DNA from: Chloromonas sp. AAM2
Lineage: Eukaryota > Chlorophyta > Chlorophyceae > Chlamydomonadales > Chlamydomonadaceae
Length of the DNA: 25,258 bases
Assembly (NCBI GenBank): GCA_004335635.1
Contig: QAXH01004782.1
Span: 247-25,504, forward strand
Direction: 5' to 3'
The notes below the pieces were generated by a model. The model was given only the letters and a program-made list of their open reading frames with translations. It was not told the DNA's origin and searched no databases. Made by a program: the position numbers and the translations under genes. Every line of letters starts with the position of its first letter. Position 1 is the stretch's first letter. This document shows positions 10,387 through 21,600 of the stretch, piece by piece.

Positions 10387-13300
10387 ATGGGGTGTGCCAG
10401 CAGCCAGCCCGCTGATGAGAGACCACGAACTAGTACAGCAGGCCCAAAGTAAGATAAGCTGGCAGCTGCATGTTGCAGCCAGTGTCAACCGTAGACCGTG
10501 GCATTTCCTATCATTGTCAAGCAGCCCCTTACAGCAGCCAAACCTTCAATCGTTTATTCTCATTGCTGCAGACATGGCGAGCTGGTGCCATCGCCAACGA
10601 AGGGCGAGGTCGCCTCACCTTTGTACGCTTCTCCGCCGAAGGAAACGCGATCAGCAGTCGCCCAGCAGCCTAGCGAGCAGGTTCGCGCGACGTCAGGTAT
10701 GCTGCAAGATGAGTCTGTTCACAGTGCTTCTTAGCTTTGAGCAAAAGTGCGAGCACGAACTTTCTTGCTAACTCGTGTCATGCAGGGCACAGCGGTCCTT
10801 TGGAAAAATCCAGCCATGGGCAACGCAGCAGCAGAGTTCGCTCAGAAGGTCACGGGGAGCACAGCAACCATACGCCCCGAGGCGTGCGCAGGGACTCGGA
10901 CGACGAGTCCAACTGGGACCAGTGCAGCACAGGTCATTACGATCCAGAAGACCAAGGCTTGGGTGGGTGCACCAGTCGGCTCAACCTTGCCATCTTGCCT
11001 CGGTCAGTGCACTGAAGGCCCTCTAGCCAGGGGTGTGCCAGGCTGCTTGGGTATGGGCGCTCCATGCAGATTCGGAACTCAACTGATGTTTTCTTACCAG
11101 CGTGCATGCCGTGCCGCTGTACATGCAGCGGATGCAGGTGCAGCACAGCATGCTGAGGTGGAGTCACCAGCACAGCCCAGTGTGGCTGACAGGGCTCACA
11201 GCCGCTCCTTGACCGCGGAAGAACCCCCACAACCCATACAGGATCAACAGCCTGAGTACAGGTGAGCTGCACTTCATGGTTATGAATTCATCTTGACATG
11301 GCTTCATGCCTTCTGCGCTGCCAGCATAGCCACGTCTTTCAGGAGTTTCATGGCAATCAACATCCAGCCCTTTGTCACAACTTGATAATCTCAGCCTCTA
11401 CACTGGCCGCTACATGTTGTCGTTTTTTAAATATTTTCCTCGCAGGGAGACCACCATCATGCGTGTTGAGAAGTTCAAGGGCTGCATGTTTGTGAATCAG
11501 TACTTGGTGGTCAAGTTCCTGGGCCGGGGCGCGTGCGGCAAGGTGTTCCTGTGCTTGAACACGATGGATCTCAGGCTCTATGCAATGAAGGTGGGCAGGC
11601 CAGGGTACCAGTCTCTGCTGGGTACCAGTCTTCGGGCCCTAACCCGGCTCTTACCCCCCTTGACAAGCAACTGTCAGGGTTCCACAGGCTATCAGCGCTT
11701 CAACACAAGACCAGGCTACAGTGTCCGGTTATCACAGCCCCCCTGTGGAATGCCTATACAGCGCATCTTTTGTCTGGCAATGATTTCTATATTTTCCTCG
11801 CCATGTGTTTACGTGGCTTGTTGCTGCCCTGTTCCACGCACAGGCAGTGCGCAAGGTCGACATTGAGGCCACGCAGGCGCCGGTGCCACCCGGCGGCAAG
11901 CCCAGGCGCAACCCCATGGACGATCTCAAGAGGGAGATTCTGATCATGAAGCAGATGAAGCATGGAAACATAGTCATGCTCAGCGAGGTGAGAGACCGGG
12001 AGGTGATGCACGGAATCGGGCGGGGCATCTGGGTCCACAACAGCATGATGACGTGCACGCGGGTCGGTGGGCAGGTTGCCGGAGTCCGTGACTGCACAGT
12101 CATGAGCACCAGGGGCTGTCGTGATGGCTGCTGAGCACGACTAAGGTGTGGCAAGCTGCACCCGTGCATCACTGCGGAGGCGTTTGGAGCCCACTTTCAG
12201 TTCATATGCATCAACAGACAGACAGCTGGCTGAATTTGTGCATGTGATTGTAATTGTTCGATTGCATGGAATAAGCACACGACAAGAGACCATGCAATGC
12301 CAACATCAGTGTTTGCCTTTCCGGGCCACGGCCGTGCTCAGCATGCACAAGTGTGTGTCCTGTGCTGCAGGTGATCGACGACCCCGCCGGCAGCAAGCTG
12401 CTGCTGGTCATGGAATTCATGGAGGGGGGGCCGGTGCTCACGCGCGAGGCGCTGGAGAAACGGGAGAAACTGCCAGAGATGCTTGCACTGCAGTATTTCA
12501 GAGATATGGTCAAGGTGCGCCCAGCGTCTGGCAGACATGCACAGAATGAAGGCAACCGCTCATGTGCCGCAGCAGGGCCCTGACAGCACCAGCCTGGCGC
12601 ATGCAATACATCACTGCTTCCGCTGGGCAGGTGACACTCAGTGGCATTTGCGTAATGACACCACGCTGACTGGGCCTTTTATCTCTCGTGTTGGCGCAGT
12701 CTCTTGACTACCTTCACTGCAACAAGGTGGTGCATGGGGATCTCAAGGTGCGCTGCACACCTCACAGCACACGCATGGACGTGTCCCGCGCCTCAAGTGT
12801 TTTGCACCACGCCTACAGCTCAACAACCCTTGGCTTCACTTGTGATCAGGACAGTGCAGTCTCAGGTCGTTGTAATCGTGATCTCCTGGTATCGTCCCAC
12901 ACATAAACGTTTTCTAATGGTTTTGTTGCCTCTAATGGTCTTGTTGGCATGTGTATGTTGACCTTGCTTGCATGAACAGCGAACAGCCAACAGCATATCA
13001 TGCATGAAGTTCTCTGTGATGATGACGCTTTAGAATGATCGAGCTACGGCCATGAGTCAATATCTTCAATGGATACTCTGAACAGAGGAGCACAGTAGCG
13101 CACAAGCCGCATTATATGCCAAATGGCATGCAGTCACAATCCCCATATCAATGGCCAAAACGCCCCTCATTGCTTTCTATCTGTGGCACTATCTGGGAGC
13201 TCTCGAGCTTCGGATTGTGGCCGTGATTACCCAAGTTGCACAGTTGTTTGTTTCTGCTACCTGTATGGAATGGCCTTGATCATGCTTGCTTGGCAGGGCC

Positions 13301-16300
13301 TGCTGTTCTTTGGGGCCGTGCAACATGCCTGTTATGATGTTGAAACCTGTTTACCCCACTGACATACTCGAGAGTCCTTTCCCTGCAGCCCGAGAACGTC
13401 TTGATGGCAGCCACGGGCGAGGTCAAACTGTCGGACTTTGGGTGCTCCAAGGTGAGTGGTAGCTGCAATCGTGATATCGATACGGCTGTGCATTCAATAC
13501 ACCATGACCTTGTCGACAGCATGAACTGCAGCATCACAAATCATCTAACGTAGACGCCTTCATCTAACCTGGGCTGTCCGACCCAGGTTGCACCTGCCAG
13601 TTGACGTCGGCATCGCATGAGCAGCGGCTCACTTTTTTTAGTGCCCATGAACCATGAGGTTTTGACAGGCCTTGAGCGCACTCACAAACACCATGGCTCA
13701 CCTTGGCCTTGAGCGACATGCACAGCAGCGTCAGATCATTCAGCTTCAGTCACCGGCCAGTGGATGTCAGCGCCAGTATGAGCCGTGGCTCACCCAGGTC
13801 CAGCTTACACCTGTCACAGGCTCTGATGTATCAATTCAACTGCACGTGTGTGATTGGGTTTTTACTCCACCTGCACCGTCTGACAGTGTCTGCGTTCTGC
13901 CTTTCAGATTTTTGCCACTGGCAACGAGTACCTAGAGCGCTGCAACGGCACCCCCGCCTTCCTCGCGCCCGAGATGATGAAGCCCAACACGCGCTTCAAG
14001 GGGCGGCCCACGGACGTGTACGCGCTGGGCGCATGCCTGTACACGCTCATATACGGCCGCATCCCGTTCAGCGCACCAAACCTGTACAAGCTGTTCCAGG
14101 TAGGCAGGGTGCAGGTGCACATGACGGGCAGCTCACAACTGCAAAGCGCAGGTAAATGGTCAGTAGTTAGGCAGGGGATGGGTTACAGGAACAGGCAGCT
14201 CTCAGCCCACAAAATGCAAGGTATTCGAAAAACGCAGTGCGTGGTACTAATCAGCAGGTATCTAAAACTGCACTCCTCCATCAGATCAGGAATCCAATGG
14301 CGCGGGCTGGCAGGCACACACTCCCAGCCAGTAGCATGCACGCCTTCAGGGACGCGGTCTAGCACATGGTCGCACGCAGCTCAGGTACACTGCAGCGGCA
14401 TGTGAATGCCTTCTCCCATGCCACAGTCCATGCAGACCTGGCGAATGCCACATCTGTTGTCGACCCGTTTATTGCACTGCCGCCTGTTGCGCAGGTGGTT
14501 CAGAACGAGCCCGTGCGCTATCCCGAGGACGTGCCCGTCACGGACGCACTGAAGCACCTGCTGGACTCCATGCTCAGCAAGGTGAGCCATGCGCACCGTG
14601 TGTGCTCACTGCGGTAATAAGGCAGCATACCAGGCAGCACATCAGGCGTACCAGCAGCATCAGGCAGCATGTTAGGCTGACTCAGACTCAGCTGACTTGT
14701 AACCTACATGGCCCTGTCCAGGCGCTTGCATGTCGGTGAGTGATTGATGCAGTGCCAAAGGCTGTCACAATGGTCCCGTGGCAAATGTGATGGTTGTGTT
14801 GGCCGTTCAGAACCCGCGCGACCGCATCACCCTGCAAGACATCATGCGTCACCCGTGGGTTACCATGAGTGGGCAGTTCACCCTCAAGAGCACGCGGGAC
14901 CTCAAGGGCGACGAGACACAGGAGCGGCACGCCAACCTGGCCAACGGCATGACATTCGCAGAGGTGAGGAGGGGCTGTGTGTCCAGGCAAACCATTCAAG
15001 TATTGAAGTGCATCAATCCCTGACGGAGTAGCAATGTCCTTGGACTGACTAGCATGGTCGTGCGTGCTGCGCCAATTGGGCTGGAGTGCTGTTCGATCAG
15101 GCCTTGGCCCAGGCACACTGATGAGTGTAGAAGGGCAGGAAGCACAAGTCAAGCACGTGATGTTAGCTCGCTTACAGCACTTGATCAGCAGCATTGTTCA
15201 TCGTTGTACTGCGCACGTGGCCTGTTGCAGTGCCATCCGTGCCCCGACTACCTGAGCGGCCTGGCGCTGCTGAGCCACCATGAGCGCAGCTTCAGGGAGG
15301 GGGACATCATCATGCGGCAGGGCGACGCAGGTGAGGCACGGGGAGGGCGCTGCGCTGGGGCTTAGGGCTGCATGCCCCAGGGCTGGCGGCAGGGCATGGG
15401 GCAGGGCGGAAAGCAGTGGGACTGGTCGAGTGAGGAGTGCATTACAATGTCTGCGTGTCACAGCTGGAGCATACGAGACACCCACACATCAGGCAGCGCT
15501 CCTGGTGAGAGCCATGCACCTCTCTGTGATGATGACGCTTTAGAAAGATCGAGCTACGGCCATGAGCCAATATCTTCAATGGATACTCTGAACAGATGGT
15601 GGAATCACTCTCTGCATGAGCAGGGTGGGTGGGACCGAGGCATAGCACAGCAAATATGCATGGCTGACTGGCACGCTGGCATTTGGCTGTGATGATGAGA
15701 CAACGGAATTGAGCTATCGCAATGACTAAAATTTCAATGGATACTATTGAACAGCCAGTCCAGCGCATTGGATGCACGCGCAGGGATATCTCACACACAC
15801 ACTAGACATACATACACACACACTAGAGATGTGAAACCACAGCGCATCCAAATGAGTGTTGTGATCACCACCACATCACGCTGTCTGTGCATTGCTTTCT
15901 CGTGTGCAGGTGGCTTCTTGCTCTACCTTGTGAGTGGTACTGTGGACGTGCTGGTCAACTGGACACGGCCGGGCGGCGCACGCGCCAATGCAGGGGCCGG
16001 CGGGACACCGGGCGCCGGGGCGCGTGGGGCGCAGCAGAACGGGGACGACTTTCCCGACGACGGCGGAGACAGTCTGAGCCCTGTGGTGGACGAGGAGAGC
16101 GACGTGGACGAGGAGAGCTACTCACACCGAGTCACGCTGGCACGGGCAGCAGCCAAGGCCTGCGACTTTGTGGACAGCTTGCAAAATGCAGCAGGTGCGG
16201 CCTGTGGCACAGGGGAAAGGGAGGTCACGGCATGCGCTATTGCTTGTTGTTCAGTGGCCCAGCCTCACAGACGTCTTGCTGTTGCTTTAGAATTAACGAC

Positions 16301-17073
16301 AGAAGAACACAATCTGACTTCAGCTACAAGCTGTTGTACTGTAGGCATGTCACGACTGATCAGTGCTTGACATGGAGCTACGGCAGTGCTCAATTCAACG
16401 TCACTGCAGGCTTCCAAAGTTGACTTAATCATGTGCCCGTTCAATCCACGTAGTTTGTGTGCACATGGTGTCCTGTGTGCAGGCAGTGTGAGTGAGCTGC
16501 TTGTGGCGCAGCGCGGACCCGGGGAGCTGGTGGGGGAGATGGCGCTGTTCAGCAAGACACAGTCAAGATGTGAGTAGCAGAAGCAGGCGCGTGTGCGAGG
16601 CATAGGCAGGGCAAATGCAGCGGTGTGTAGCACGCGTGCTGCTGGATGGCCGCAGCCAACCGCTGTCAAAACCAGCCCTGCGCTGCGACTGGAGTCTACC
16701 AGGTTTATGTTGGTGTTCTGCTTTGCCTGTGATGCGCCATGGCCCTCCCACATGGTGTGTGTTGCCCTGTTATCATGTGCTTCCCTGTGTTGCCCTGTTA
16801 TCAGGTGCGACTGTGCGCTGCAACACGCCCGTGACGGCCCGCATTGTGACCACCGACCAGCTGGTGTCCTACCTCCTGGACCAGCCCATGGCCAAGCACC
16901 AGATACGCGAGGGCATCTGGAAGAAGGAGAGCGAGATCACCATCGTAGATGCACTGGTCAAGCTGGCCAACGCCCATGACATCATCAACGCATCGATTGC
17001 AGCAGTGGGGAACAACGGGCTGGGCTTCAACAACAACAACAACAACCACATCAACAACCACACGCAGGTGTAA
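10387..17073 (+). CDS. CaMKK/GRIK-like Ser/Thr protein kinase with C-terminal cyclic-nucleotide-binding domain
   Basis: Sixteen exons by hand: 10387-10448, 10572-10696, 10786-10962, 11129-11261, 11446-11590, 11844-11987, 12371-12514, 12700-12747, 13389-13451, 13908-14099, 14495-14581, 14811-14963, 15231-15330, 15910-16194, 16483-16569, 16805-17073; all phases agree, 737 aa. The exon 3/4 junction is least certain (acceptor 11128 or 11137). MGCASS at the N terminus predicts myristoylation plus palmitoylation, so membrane attachment. The region to about 180 is low complexity. Kinase domain about 185-460: P-loop GRGACGKV 192-199, Lys214, a Pro/Arg-rich insert about 223-238 as in CaMKKs, Glu245, catalytic HGDLKPEN 322-329 (Gly where most kinases have Arg), DFG 342-344, GTPAFLAPE 361-369, HPW 454-456. 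A CNB fold follows: FREGD 512-516, GTVDVLV, an insert of about 80 residues, then the phosphate-binding cassette GEMAL...SRCATV 637-652. The tail is Asn-rich. Substrate and ligand are unknown. Confidence 0.9.
13011..13088 (+). ncRNA. Intronic box C/D snoRNA-like unit, copy 1
   Basis: It lies in the kinase intron between the HGDLK and PENV exons (12748-13388). Box C GTGATGA is at 13016-13022 and box D CTGA at 13078-13081. They are flanked by CTCT and AGAG, which can form the terminal stem. An internal CATGAG (about 13051-13056) could be box C'. The sequence before box D, ATCTTCAATGGATACT, is shared with two further copies in another intron of the same gene, as expected of a guide element. The target was not identified; it could be rRNA or snRNA. 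Confidence 0.65.
13569..13593 (+). other. Short stem-loop in kinase intron 9
   Basis: AACCTGGG and CCCAGGTT form a perfect 8-bp inverted repeat around a short loop (CTGTCCGA) inside the 13452-13907 intron. I saw no companion H or ACA boxes that would make it an H/ACA RNA, and it is far from the splice sites. Role unknown. Confidence 0.4.
15521..15598 (+). ncRNA. Intronic box C/D snoRNA-like unit, copy 2
   Basis: It lies in the kinase intron 15331-15909. It is nearly identical to copy 1 over about 75 nt, differing at only a few positions, although the two sit in different introns 2.5 kb apart. Box C GTGATGA is at 15526-15532, possible box C' CATGAG near 15561, and box D CTGA at 15588-15591. 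The terminal stem is weaker than in copy 1 (TCT with AGA). Confidence 0.65.
15683..15757 (+). ncRNA. Intronic box C/D snoRNA-like unit, copy 3 (diverged)
   Basis: It is in the same intron as copy 2, about 90 nt downstream. Box C GTGATGA is at 15689-15695. The D-like box is TTGA (15747-15750) rather than CTGA. The flanks are GGCT and AGCC, so the terminal stem is kept although its bases differ from the CTCT/AGAG of copy 1, a compensatory change. Most of the body has diverged, but TTCAATGGATACT before box D is unchanged. This pattern fits a conserved guide RNA better than a random repeat. Confidence 0.6.
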
Positions 17074-17738
17074 CAACAGCAACAGGGTTCCTGTCCGAGA
17101 ATCGGCCCTGTGATAATGTGCCGTGGTAATGTAACAACAGACTGTGGGCCAGCCACTGCCGAGCGCCTTCTCTCCCTTCTTGAAGGTTCAGCACAGGTGT
17201 TCAGCTGCGCTCACAGTCACTGCAGTTGTTCTTGCAAGTCGCGTGCGTTCCGGTGCAAGAGTCAGGTGCATGCGACATTCATGTCAGGTGGTTCAGTTCT
17301 CAGGATAACCGTACAGGGTGTCACGTTATCATCACTTGCGGCAGTCGCTGCTGCCTTTCGTCTTCTCTGCCAATCTGGCCTGTATGGCGATGTCCACTAC
17401 ATCAACATGCAGTCACTACTCATTTCTTGAGCTCTTCTATCATTTGAGCGGTCAGGCATGGTGCCGGCCCGGGTTTGCAGCAATGGCTTCGTCCTGAAAC
17501 TGGACATGAAGAAACTGAACACAATGTCCGGGAGACCGGTACCTATCCTGGTCAGCACAGTGATGGCCAACTCTTGGAATCATCGGCTGGTGCCATGTCA
17601 CTCTTCTACTGGTCATTGCTGAGTGAGATGGTTCTCTGCGCTGGCTTTGCAGGCTGTGTCACCGCTTGTCAAGGGGCTGTGCATCCTTGCTTGTTCGCCA
17701 CTCCTCGTTACTCTGTTCATCTTCCGTCAAAAAAAAAG
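17074..17738. other. 3' flank of the kinase gene
   Basis: No supported gene. A TGTAA at 17130-17134, 57 nt after the stop, is the likely polyadenylation signal by analogy with other chlorophyte genes. The rest up to the hairpin element shows no recognisable coding segment. Confidence 0.5.
17130..17134 (+). terminator. Probable polyadenylation signal TGTAA of the kinase gene
   Basis: TGTAA is the usual polyadenylation motif of volvocine algae. This copy is 57 nt downstream of the TAA stop. Another TGTAA overlaps the stop codon itself. Cleavage would be expected about 10-20 nt further on. Confidence 0.45.
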
Positions 17739-17852
17739 GTTTGCCAGTTCTGGGACAACAATGCCTGGGACTGGCACTGGAACCAGTGTGTTTGTGGTGT
17801 GTATGCCGAGGTTTTAATGCCAGTCCCAGGAATTGTCCCAGAACTGGCAAAC
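17739..17852. mobile_element. Fold-back/MITE-like element, copy B (complete hairpin)
   Basis: 114 bp with perfect 20-bp inverted ends: GTTTGCCAGTTCTGGGACAA at 17739-17758 and its complement at 17833-17852. A second perfect inverted pair lies inside (CCTGGGACTGGCA at 17764-17776, TGCCAGTCCCAGG at 17818-17830). Outside the arms an A-run on the left faces a T-run on the right, extending the possible stem. It shares its arms with 10002-10096 and 6798-6817. Either a MITE or a transcribed hairpin of the kind that can feed small-RNA processing. No open frame belongs to it. Confidence 0.8.
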
Positions 17853-18656
17853 TTCTTTTTTTTGTGTTTTGCTGTGGCTGCTGCTTGCATACACTCCCGT
17901 CCATGGAGTGGACAGCTCCCGGCCTCTTGTGTTCACATCAGGCATGAGGTTTGTCTCATAATTGGATTGTGTGCTGCAAGCTTAAACAGGTCAATTACAG
18001 TGGGCTTCATGTTCGTAGGGGTGAATACCAATTATGAAAAAAAATGTTTGCCAGACCTGCGCAGCTTCTTGACAGCTTCCCGTGACAACGTAATGCACAG
18101 TCGATACAAACGCAGTGCATTGGCTTTTGATGGATTGCTATGTCTTCATTTACGAGGTCGAATTTTCTTTTCACTTTCTGCGCAAGCTGCTTGCTGCATG
18201 ATGAGATGAAATGACTTCAGTTAGGCTGGTATGCACAATTCACAAACTAAAATATGAGGGCATGTGTTTGCTGCTGATCGCCATGACTGTCAACGCCTTA
18301 TGTTTCGTTGCAAATGGCTATCACTGGCCGCAGCAAAAATGGCATACTTCGCATTGGATAGGGTGAGAACAGCGGTCACAGGACTGGCTTTGTTAACTGA
18401 AAAGTATGTCACACTCAAGTTGCTTGCCTGGTCTGGTGTGTTGTTGCTGTAGACGTGCCACAGTGCCTGTCTTAGGTGCTTGCGCAAACAAACAGAGGAT
18501 GCAGAACCGTTGCTGCGTATTTAAAACAAGACTTGGCATGGGAACAGAATTGTACGTGGGGCTACGAGCTCCTACAACAACTGGCCATTCATCGGCAGTT
18601 GTGTAGGTTGTGGCAGTGCAGTCAAATGCCAGACATAAGCAAGTCCGCATCAGGCA
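17853..18656. other. Convergent intergenic region
   Basis: Lies between the 3' ends of the kinase (+) and cyclophilin (-) genes. No supported gene. At about 18041-18054 an A-tract followed by TGTTTGCCAG matches the start of the hairpin element and its 6790s copy, then diverges; it is probably a decayed copy. TTACA at 17994-17998 is a TGTAA on the - strand and a distant candidate polyadenylation signal for the cyclophilin gene. Confidence 0.5.
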
Positions 18657-21600
18657 CTACACAGGCACTTGTTCTTGTGTCTCCAGGAAGGAGGCTAGAG
18701 CCCTGTTCTCGTCCATAATGGCATCTACATCATCAGCGCTTGACAACAACCCGCAGTCCACGATTTGTACGGGCTGAGAAGGCTCGCCGCCTGGGGATCC
18801 CACGTTCTCCATACGGCGGATGATATCCATGCCTGCAGCCGCACATGCATCGTGCTCTGTTGACCGATTGTCAGTGTAATCCGTGTACTGACGACTGAAG
18901 GTCGATAGCGTTGCAGTCAACTACTGAACCAATATACGAACATGAGCTGACAAGGTCAAAACTTCGCAGTAGATGAGTCAAGACTGCACAAGTGCTGCCG
19001 AATTAAGGAACTAGGAAATACAAATCTCTGTTTTCAACATGCCCACTGACTAGGCTAGAATGCCAGGCCTCCAACCGGTGGTGCCAGCCCCCATGGGAGG
19101 CAGCTGGCTTGAGCTGAGCGGTCCTGCGCAACATAAAGCTCGCAACACAGCCACAGGTCTGAACGCCTGCCTGCCGCACCTGCCAGCACCCGTCCAAAAA
19201 CGCAGTGCTTGCCATCCAAGTGAGGCGTAGAGGCAAACAGGATGTAGAACTGCACAGATACACACAGGGGCACACACAGGGAGATCATACGGACATGTCC
19301 ACACGCGTGCAGGCCAGTAAACAGCTGATGAGTGCCTGGTAACCTGAAAGGAAGCTGAGCACAGGGACGTCACCTGAGCACCGGATGACAGTAGCTCTGG
19401 ATGACACTGTGTGAGCTGTGCTGCTGATGAGAGTGTGACACAAGCCCCACCTGCGAGCTGTTTGTGTTGGGGCCTGCGTTGGCCATGGCCACAAAGCCCG
19501 CCTCCTCATGCTTGACCTTGAAGTTCTCGTCCTGCACATGAAATCATCAATCCCAGCATCTCACATGATGACCACCTCGACAATCGTCAGCTCAATCTGG
19601 TCTGCCAGCTATCACATCCTGCAGCATGGCAGGGCTGACTTGCAGCCAGGGACCAGAGTGTGTGCACACTGGTGTCCCGGGAGCACCCACGGGAAAGTTG
19701 GGTCCGTAGACGGACTCCCCGCCCGTGCCATTGCCTTGTGTGATGTCGCCGCCCTGCGCCATGAAGCCTGCACACACGAAAGGAGAAAAGATGCGGGAGT
19801 CTCCAACGCATCCTGCCAACCTGTAACCAGCTTATGGCTAATGACAGAACATCTCTACTGGCGCAGCTCACAATGCCAATGGCCAGCCCTTTTTGAGCAC
19901 ACACACGCAGTCTTGCCAGTGACCTCATGTTTCAGGCCTGACCGGAGTAGACATTAGCAGGTGGTGCTGCAATCCGCTCAAGGGGACAGCAAGGCACAGC
20001 TGCGCCCACCTGGAATGATGCGATGGAACCCGCTGCCCTTGAAGTGGAGCGGTTTGCCAAGTGTGCCTGTGCCCCTGAGTGCACACAAACACACAGCCAC
20101 GTGCACAGCGCCGCATGAGGGTAAGGCACTGCCTGGAATGCGTGTGTTGCAGTGACATGCGCCACTCGTGATCCCTGGCACTGTACCTGCTGCCTGTGCA
20201 CAGCTCCTTGAAGTTCTCCACAGTTCTGGGCACTGTGTTGCCGAACAAGCCAATCGCCACCTTGCCCGCACGCTCGGCCCCAATGCTCACTTCCAAAAAC
20301 ACCTGCAGGACAGGCAGCACGCCAGCATCTGCCAACAAGCTGCACTCAGCAGATCATCAAGCACAGCCCTTCAAGCAGCACTGGACTTGCAATTGTAAGG
20401 AGCGTGCAGCACATAGTCAGTCCATGTGTTGGTGACGACACACCAAACAGAACACAGCCGTGCTCGTGGCAGCAGTATCTGGCTGCAGCCCAGCCCGCCC
20501 CGCGCCCCACCCTGTCAGTGACCGTCAGGTCCACCCTGTCGGACTCAAGCAGCATGTCCCAGCTCTGGTAGCCCATGGAGCGCTTGGGCAGCACGATGGA
20601 GATGTACTTGACCGGCTTGCCATCCACCTCCTCACTCTCCATCGTCCAGAAGCTATCTGCACACCACAATGCACACCACTGAGCCCTCCATCCTTGCAGA
20701 CCTAAAAACCCAAACGACACTACCCATAGTCTGGTGTGCCCGCACCGTACGTCCTCAAAATCAACACAAGGAATTATCAAATGAGTTCTTGTTCAAGAAC
20801 ACGAACAAAACACAAGGACCGTTTCCAAATAACTTGTTACACGAGACTTGACACGTGTTTTCGATGCCATCTCACAATTGATTTCCAATATGGAAGGAAG
20901 GGACAACAAGCCTTGGTTGCATCAGTAACCATCTGGGCAGTGTCGTATGGTATATGAGCCATGGTGGCTCGCTAAATAGTAGCACACTGTCGCTGTGACA
21001 TGCTTCAAGGAGCCTGAATCTAAAGGATCACTGGGTTTCATGGAGCCCGGCAATTAATAATGAAACACGAGACTTTACACGAGGCCATCCGACAACTGAT
21101 TTCAGAACACGAGGGGCTCAGATGAATAAATTCGCTCGTGTTGATCTCGAGGACGCACGCACCATCTGACACAATTTCTCCTGCGTCTGTGAGTGGTCCT
21201 TCCAGCAGGGGTGTGCCCTTGAGTGTGAGCCGGAGGCGCTTGGGGTGCACCTCAAACATGACGTCCCGGCCCCGAACCTGAACCAGGGCAGGGCGGTGTC
21301 AGATTGCCAAAGGAAAGACAGCAGGCCAGTGTATGGCTTGATTGCTGAGCCATGCCAGTACTGGGACGAATCCGGACAGTGAACCCCCCTGGGTCCTACT
21401 CGCCAGCTGCACGCTGTAGCTTGTTTCAGCTAGCATCCGCTCCCAGCTTTGATGGGCAGCTTGCCATTCGCGATGAGCAGGTGCAAGAGCCTCCTTGGCT
21501 GCCTGCTGCCTGGACGTACTGACACGAACAGGGACGGCCGCACCTCTTGTCTTGATGCCACACATCACACTTTGTGCCAGGTTTTTACATGTGCACAATG

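Noticed and set aside
17475..18209. 244-codon open frame on +
   Set aside because: It runs straight through the hairpin element and its A-tract, shows no codon bias or recognisable domain, and lies in the convergent 3' region of two spliced genes.
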